64,000 bases of DNA from positions 2,542,001 to 2,606,000 of the forward strand of contig CBDDLD010000004.1 in the NCBI GenBank assembly GCA_965230605.1, read 5' to 3'. The translations under genes were made by a program, and so were the position numbers. The DNA is from CBDDLD01 sp965230605 (GTDB lineage Bacteria > Bacteroidota > Bacteroidia > Flavobacteriales > Flavobacteriaceae). Under the pieces are notes generated by a model. The model was not told the DNA's origin. It saw only the letters and a program-made list of their open reading frames with translations, and did not search any database. Below are positions 59,452 to 64,000 of the stretch, piece after piece (the first letter of the stretch is position 1; every line of letters begins with the position of its first letter).

Positions 59452-60561
59452 TTATAAGCTATCGATAACGCTACTTAGACGCTCTGTGATCTCTGAAATA
59501 GAACCAACGCCATCAACCCCATGGTATTTATCTTGAGCTGTGTAGTAGTCTTTAAGAATAGCTGTTTTGTCGTAGTATTCTTTTATTCTGTTTCTAATGA
59601 TCGTTTCATCGGCATCGTCAGGACGACCACTGGTCTTTCCTCGTTCTAATAAACGCTGAACAAGGACTTCATCATCGACCTCTAATGCGATCATAGCATT
59701 GATCTGAGAATCTTTGCTGTCCATAAGCTCGTCTAATGCTTTAGCCTGAGCATCTGTTCTTGGAAAACCATCAAAAATGAATCCATTAGCATCTGCATTT
59801 TTCTCTACCTCATTATTCAACATATCAATAGTCACCTTATCTGGTACCAGTTCGCCCTTATCCATGTATGATTTTGCAAGCATACCAAGAGCTGTTTCAT
59901 GTTTTATGTTGTATCTAAACACATCTCCGGTAGAAATATGGATAAGATTATATTTTTCTTTTAAATAATTAGCTTGAGTTCCTTTACCGGCTCCTGGAGG
60001 GCCAAAAAGTACTAAGTTGGTCATGTGTTGTGTTGTTTTGAGTTGATAAATTTGGGTAAGATCCCTACCTAATCCGTTGTAGTCTAAACCATAGCCTACA
60101 ATAAACTTGTCAGGTATTTCCATCCCTACATAATGTAATTTAAAGTCCTTTTTATAAGCTTCGGGCTTATAGAATAAGGTGGCTATCTTGAGTGTTTTCA
60201 CCTTTTCATTCTTAAATATTCTATGCACTTCAGCCAATGTCTTTCCAGAATCTATGATATCCTCCAGTATGATCACCGTTCTATCCGTTAGGTCTTGGGT
60301 AATCCCAACTAATCGCTGAATATCTTCAGAAGATTTTAACCCTTCGTAAGAGGCTAACTTTATAAACGTCACCTCGCAAGGTTTAGGATATTTCTTTACA
60401 AAGTCGCTTACAAACATGAAGGACCCATTAAGTATCCCAACAAACACAGGCATTTCGTCTTTAAGGTCTTCAGAGATTTGATCGACCATCCGTTGAACTG
60501 CAGCGTCTATTTCTTGTTCGGAGATAAAGGGTTTAAAATATAAATCATGAAGCTTAATCAC
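59452..60561 (-). CDS. Fused hypoxanthine phosphoribosyltransferase - adenylate kinase
   Basis: The start chosen is GTG 60561, giving 369 residues that begin VIKLHDLYFKPFISEQEIDA. The upstream ATG at 60615 would lie before the promoter and is rejected. The N-terminal half (1-175) is a phosphoribosyltransferase with the PRPP loop VIILEDIIDSGKTL. The C-terminal half starts at an internal Met (residue 180, codon at 60024) with LVLFGPPGAGKGTQANYLKE. It also has STGDVFRYN and FDGFPRTDAQAKALDEL, a short-type adenylate kinase. The fusion links purine salvage to adenylate balance. It is known in related Bacteroidota. Confidence 0.9.
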   Translation of the reverse strand: MIKLHDLYFKPFISEQEIDAAVQRMVDQISEDLKDEMPVFVGILNGSFMFVSDFVKKYPKPCEVTFIKLASYEGLKSSEDIQRLVGITQDLTDRTVIILEDIIDSGKTLAEVHRIFKNEKVKTLKIATLFYKPEAYKKDFKLHYVGMEIPDKFIVGYGLDYNGLGRDLTQIYQLKTTQHMTNLVLFGPPGAGKGTQANYLKEKYNLIHISTGDVFRYNIKHETALGMLAKSYMDKGELVPDKVTIDMLNNEVEKNADANGFIFDGFPRTDAQAKALDELMDSKDSQINAMIALEVDDEVLVQRLLERGKTSGRPDDADETIIRNRIKEYYDKTAILKDYYTAQDKYHGVDGVGSISEITERLSSVIDSL

Positions 60562-60583
60562 GGCCTTTAAAATTTTAGAAAGG

Positions 60584-60591
60584 CAAAGATA
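60584..60591 (-). promoter_or_regulatory. -7 box for the HPRT-adenylate kinase gene
   Basis: The minus strand has TATCTTTG at 60591-60584, a full TAnnTTTG match. The predicted start near 60579 leaves an 18-base leader to the GTG at 60561 and decides against the ATG at 60615. Confidence 0.5.
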
Positions 60592-60655
60592 ATCAATAGA
60601 ACGAGCATTACCCACTTTTACTGGTGCATTTTAGAAATCATCTCATTTTTAAGTG

Positions 60656-60663
60656 TATTTTTG
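60656..60663 (+). promoter_or_regulatory. -7 box for purK-purE
   Basis: TATTTTTG fits TAnnTTTG and ends 20 bases before the purK ATG at 60684. No TTG element was found at the expected distance. Confidence 0.4.
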
Positions 60664-60683
60664 CATTGAAAAATAGCTACTAG

Positions 60684-61841
60684 ATGAATTATTTCTCTTC
60701 TAATTTTAAATTAGGAATCTTAGGAGGTGGACAGCTTGGTAAAATGCTGTTATACAATACACGAAAGTTTGATATCTACACCTGCATACTGGACCCAAGT
60801 AAAGATGCACCCGCACGTTTAGCTTGTGATGAGTTTACCCAAGGTGATCTTATGGATTATGATACTGTATATAATTTTGGAACGTCTAAAGACCTAGTGA
60901 CTATTGAGATTGAAAACGTGAATGTTGAGGCGTTGGAGGCCCTTCAAAATGAAGGCATAAAAGTATACCCGAATCCGGAAACATTAAAGACCATACAGAA
61001 TAAGGCTAAGCAGAAATTGTTTTATACAGATCATGACCTGCCGACTGCACCATTCTCTAGATTTGCCTACTCCGCTGAGATTAAAGATGCAATAGAGAAT
61101 GGGGGCATACAATTGCCATTTGTATGGAAGAGTGCCCAATTTGGTTATGATGGTATGGGCGTTAAAGTCATTAGAAATGTGGAAGATCTTAATGGTTTAC
61201 CTAATGTAGAATGTATAGCTGAGACATTAATCCCTTTCAAAAATGAATTGGCAGTTATAGTGGCTAGAAGTTCTAAAGGTGATTTATCTACATATCCTGT
61301 GGTAGAAATGGAGTTTCACCCGGAAGCTAATCAGGTAGAATATGTAATTTGTCCGGCCAGGATTCCTGACGCTATCGCTAAAAAAGCAGAGCTTGTGGCA
61401 CTCAAAACTGCTGCAGCCTATGAGCATGTTGGCTTACTGGCTGTGGAAATGTTCTTGACGCAAGATGATGAAATTCTCATTAATGAAGTAGCGCCACGCC
61501 CACATAATTCCGGGCATTATAGTATAGAAGCCAGTTATACCTCACAGTTTGAACAGCATTTAAGAGCTATACTTGGCTTACCATTAGGGAGAACAGAGAG
61601 TAAAGTTGCCGGTGTTATGGTGAATTTGGTTGGGGCCGAAAACCATACAGGAAACGTGGTATATAAAAATATAGAGTCTATTATGGCTATGGATGGTGTA
61701 ACACCGCACATCTATGGTAAAAAGCAGACACGTCCTTTCCGAAAGATGGGGCATGTTACCATAGTAGACGAAGATATAAATACAGCAAGACAAATTGCTG
61801 AAAGAGTTAAAAATACAATTGAAGTTGTAAGTGAAGATTAA
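60684..61841 (+). CDS. purK: 5-(carboxyamino)imidazole ribonucleotide synthase
   Basis: This 385-residue ATP-grasp protein starts NYFSSNFKLGILGGGQLGKM (after Met1). It has FVWKSAQFGYDGMGVKVIRN for ATP binding, then EVAPRPHNSGHYSIEASYTS and YGKKQTRPFRKMGHVTI in the C-terminal part. PurK makes N5-CAIR from AIR, bicarbonate and ATP in purine synthesis. It lies 5 bases before purE, which uses its product, so they form an operon. Confidence 0.96.
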   Translation: MNYFSSNFKLGILGGGQLGKMLLYNTRKFDIYTCILDPSKDAPARLACDEFTQGDLMDYDTVYNFGTSKDLVTIEIENVNVEALEALQNEGIKVYPNPETLKTIQNKAKQKLFYTDHDLPTAPFSRFAYSAEIKDAIENGGIQLPFVWKSAQFGYDGMGVKVIRNVEDLNGLPNVECIAETLIPFKNELAVIVARSSKGDLSTYPVVEMEFHPEANQVEYVICPARIPDAIAKKAELVALKTAAAYEHVGLLAVEMFLTQDDEILINEVAPRPHNSGHYSIEASYTSQFEQHLRAILGLPLGRTESKVAGVMVNLVGAENHTGNVVYKNIESIMAMDGVTPHIYGKKQTRPFRKMGHVTIVDEDINTARQIAERVKNTIEVVSED

Positions 61842-61846
61842 ACATT

Positions 61847-62326
61847 ATGAGTAAAGTAGGAATTATTATGGGTAGCAAAAGTGACCTACCTGTTATGCAA
61901 GAGGCTATAGATATCCTTAAGGGTTTTGATATCGAAACAGAGGTAGATATTGTATCTGCTCATCGTACTCCAGATAAGCTTTTCGATTATGGGAAGCATG
62001 CACATACCAGAGGCATAAAAGTTATTATTGCCGGTGCCGGTGGTGCCGCTCATCTTCCGGGGATGGTAGCTTCACTATCACCACTACCGGTTATCGGTGT
62101 GCCGGTAAAGAGTAGTAATTCTATTGATGGATGGGATTCAGTCTTGTCTATTTTGCAAATGCCGGGGGGTGTTCCTGTTGCTACTGTAGCACTTAACGGT
62201 GCGAAGAATGCAGGCATACTTGCAGCTCAGATATTAGGAAGTGCAGACCAATGTATCTTAGATAAAGTCCAAGTGTACAAAGAAGGTTTAAAGGCTAAAG
62301 TGATTGATTCAGCTAAGGATTTATAG
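61847..62326 (+). CDS. purE: N5-carboxyaminoimidazole ribonucleotide mutase
   Basis: This 159-residue protein starts MSKVGIIMGSKSDLPVMQEA and has VDIVSAHRTPDKLFDYGKHA, IAGAGGAAHLPGMVASLSPL and LPVIGVPVKSSNSIDGWDSV. These are the active-site segments of class I PurE, with the catalytic His in SAHRTP. It rearranges N5-CAIR to CAIR. It directly follows purK. Confidence 0.96.
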   Translation: MSKVGIIMGSKSDLPVMQEAIDILKGFDIETEVDIVSAHRTPDKLFDYGKHAHTRGIKVIIAGAGGAAHLPGMVASLSPLPVIGVPVKSSNSIDGWDSVLSILQMPGGVPVATVALNGAKNAGILAAQILGSADQCILDKVQVYKEGLKAKVIDSAKDL

Positions 62327-62334
62327 AAAAGGAA

Positions 62335-62360
62335 AAGCCCTGAATTCACATTCAAGGCTT
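62335..62360 (+). terminator. Possible weak hairpin after purE
   Basis: AAGCC-C-TGAAT (62335-62345) pairs with ATTCA-A-GGCTT (62350-62360) around a 4-base loop with one C-A mismatch. No T-run follows, so Rho-independent termination is doubtful. Confidence 0.3.
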
Positions 62361-62522
62361 AGCTATTAATCAATCCTAATAGAAGTCTTTTTGCCTCTAA
62401 AAAGATTTTGCAAATGTATACATTTATTTCGCTTCAACTACCATAAAGTTTAGTTAAAATTCAGATAATCAATAGAATAGTAAGAAATTTAACACACACA
62501 AAAACCTAAAAATATTTTATAA

Positions 62523-64000
62523 ATGTCCGTTTTAAATCAGAAATTTAATACACCATATAAAACCGCTCCTTTTTCTAAAATTAACACTGAGGACTACCTC
62601 CCTGCTTTCAAAGCAGCTATAAAAAAAGCCAAAAAAGAAATTCAGGGCATCACAGATAATGAAGCTCCGGCTAGTTTCAAAAATACGATTGAAGCTCTAG
62701 ATTATTCCGGTGAAGAACTGGATCGAATTTCATCATTGTTCTTCAATCTTAATTCGGCAGAAACCAATGATGCCATTCAGAAAATTGCACAAGAAGTGTC
62801 TCCTCTATTATCAGAATTTAGTAATGATATTACTCTAAATACAGCGTTATTTAATCGCGTAAAAGCAGTTTACGATTCTAAATCTGATTTAGAGCTTACG
62901 ACAGAACAACTCACTTTATTAGATAAAAAATATAAGGGCTTCTCTAGAAATGGGGCTAATCTCCCTGAAGACAAAAAAGAACAGTTAAGAGCCATTGATA
63001 AAGAATTAGGGCAATTAAAGTTAAAGTTTGGGGAGAATGTTCTAGCAGAGACCAATGCCTATGAATTACATCTCACTGATGAAAATGACCTGTCCGGTTT
63101 ACCGGAAGGCGCCAAAGAAGCCGCTAAACATCTGGCAGAGAGTAAGGGCAAAGAAGGATGGATCATCACCTTAGACTACCCCAGCTACATTCCATTTATG
63201 ACCTATGCGGATAACCGTTCTTTAAGAGAAGAACTATCAAAAGCTTTTGGAAGCAAAGGGTTTAAAGACAATGCATATAATAACGAGTCTAATGTGTTGC
63301 GTATCGCTAATCTTCGTTACGAGCGTGCTCAGTTGTTGGGCTATGCATCTCATGCGCATTTTGTCTTAGAAGAGCGTATGGCTGAAACTCCTAATAAGGT
63401 GAACACCTTTTTAAATGATCTTCTTGAAAAAGCCAAACCGGCAGCTATAAAAGAGTTTGAAAATTTACAAGCATTTGCTAAGGAGCTTGATGGTATTGAA
63501 GCACTTCAAAAATGGGACAGTGCCTATTACTCAGAAAAACTAAAGCAAAAGCTGTTTGATCTGGATGACGAGCAATTAAAACCCTATTTTAAATTAGAGC
63601 ATGTTATTGATGGTGCATTTACAGTAGCCAAAAAATTATTTGGATTAAACTTTGAACCGATTGACACCATAGATAAATATCATGATGATGTTATCACTTA
63701 TAAGGTGACTGATGACGCTGGTGATTTAGTGTCCATTTTCTATGCTGATTTCTTCCCAAGAGCGGGAAAGCGTAATGGTGCGTGGATGACCTCTTACAAG
63801 CCTCAAATGGTCAAAGACGGTATAAATGAGCGCCCTCATGTTTCGATCGTCTGTAATTTTACCAAACCAACTAAGAGCAAGCCTTCATTATTGACCTTCA
63901 ATGAAGTGAGAACCTTATTTCATGAATTTGGACATGCCTTACATGGTATGCTAGCGAACACCACTTACCCAAGTCTTTCAGGGACTAATGTCTATTGGGA
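62523..64000 (+). CDS. M3 family metallopeptidase (Dcp/oligopeptidase A-like), 3' part cut by window edge
   Basis: The gene starts at ATG 62523 (MSVLNQKFNTPYKTAPFSKI) and is open to the window edge; 492 codons are inside. The N-terminal part is helical, as in M3 peptidases. The zinc site HEFGHALH begins at residue 467 (63921), with the glutamate in place; the third ligand lies outside or near the edge. The family cleaves peptides or dipeptides from short substrates, in Bacteroidota mostly as the Dcp type. There is no signal peptide, so it is likely cytoplasmic. Confidence 0.9.
   Translation, partial: MSVLNQKFNTPYKTAPFSKINTEDYLPAFKAAIKKAKKEIQGITDNEAPASFKNTIEALDYSGEELDRISSLFFNLNSAETNDAIQKIAQEVSPLLSEFSNDITLNTALFNRVKAVYDSKSDLELTTEQLTLLDKKYKGFSRNGANLPEDKKEQLRAIDKELGQLKLKFGENVLAETNAYELHLTDENDLSGLPEGAKEAAKHLAESKGKEGWIITLDYPSYIPFMTYADNRSLREELSKAFGSKGFKDNAYNNESNVLRIANLRYERAQLLGYASHAHFVLEERMAETPNKVNTFLNDLLEKAKPAAIKEFENLQAFAKELDGIEALQKWDSAYYSEKLKQKLFDLDDEQLKPYFKLEHVIDGAFTVAKKLFGLNFEPIDTIDKYHDDVITYKVTDDAGDLVSIFYADFFPRAGKRNGAWMTSYKPQMVKDGINERPHVSIVCNFTKPTKSKPSLLTFNEVRTLFHEFGHALHGMLANTTYPSLSGTNVYW

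Noticed and set aside
60562..60615. Upstream ATG extension of the HPRT-adenylate kinase gene
   Set aside because: The added 18 residues would be encoded upstream of the matched promoter and do not resemble the HPRT family.
1..64000. tRNA, rRNA, prophage or conjugative element genes
   Set aside because: No tRNA cloverleaf, rRNA segment, phage structural gene, relaxase or transposase was seen in the reading frames or spacers.

Overview
The window looks like a chromosomal segment of a marine-type member of the Flavobacteriaceae (Bacteroidota). The evidence is the AT-rich sequence, promoters of the Bacteroidota type (TAnnTTTG -7 box, in places with TTTG about 19-20 bases upstream), almost no Shine-Dalgarno sequences, a type IX secretion C-terminal domain, a fused HPRT-adenylate kinase, and a ribosomal cluster in which rpsJ directly follows fusA. 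The genus cannot be fixed from sequence reading alone.

Layout. 1-7.9 kb, minus strand: the joined str and S10 ribosomal operons, read rpsL-rpsG-fusA-rpsJ-rplC-rplD-rplW-rplB-rpsS-rplV-rpsC-rplP-rpmC, with a textbook promoter before rpsL and a terminator-like hairpin between rpsJ and rplC. 8-20.3 kb: core and envelope genes (Omp85-like barrel, a T9SS-sorted arylsulfotransferase-like protein, rlmB, rhomboid protease, rarA, YjjG-type phosphatase, polysaccharide deacetylase-like protein, radC, alpha/beta hydrolase, GNAT, ygjV-like gene and divergent HxlR regulator). 20.3-28.1 kb: a five-gene minus-strand operon of planctomycete-style genes (PSD1/DUF1549-DUF1553 cytochrome, DUF1501, NHL-like propeller, lipoprotein, DUF2231-cytochrome-discoidin protein), probably a periplasmic degradation or oxidation module.

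28.1-39.1 kb: the most unusual part. Small accessory genes, all on the minus strand (DUF3592, hypotheticals, GH26-like hydrolase, ArsR plus AHSA1, STM3941-like, serine hydrolase plus AraC, VOC plus GrpB, two small membrane proteins, an esterase), sit in units of one to three genes separated by related intergenic elements. At the 36-39 kb end each unit is bounded by a short unit-specific inverted repeat of the form GTTnnnn...nnnnAAC. That is the topology expected of integron gene cassettes, but the sequences are not classical attC sites and no integrase lies in the window.

39.4-43.4 kb: DUF1569, PaiB-like and NTF2-like genes, two tiny genes, and an unrecognised 629-residue protein behind a region packed with interleaved inverted repeats. 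43.4-51.1 kb: potassium channel, Mpl-like ligase, a TolC-HlyD-ABC type I exporter operon whose ABC ATPase has lost most catalytic motifs, and a TPR protein. 51.3-64 kb: a giant alpha-2-macroglobulin-like protein, DoxX, a DUF4136 lipoprotein, obg, the HPRT-adenylate kinase fusion, purK-purE and a truncated M3 peptidase gene. All function calls are from sequence reading; no database search was run.
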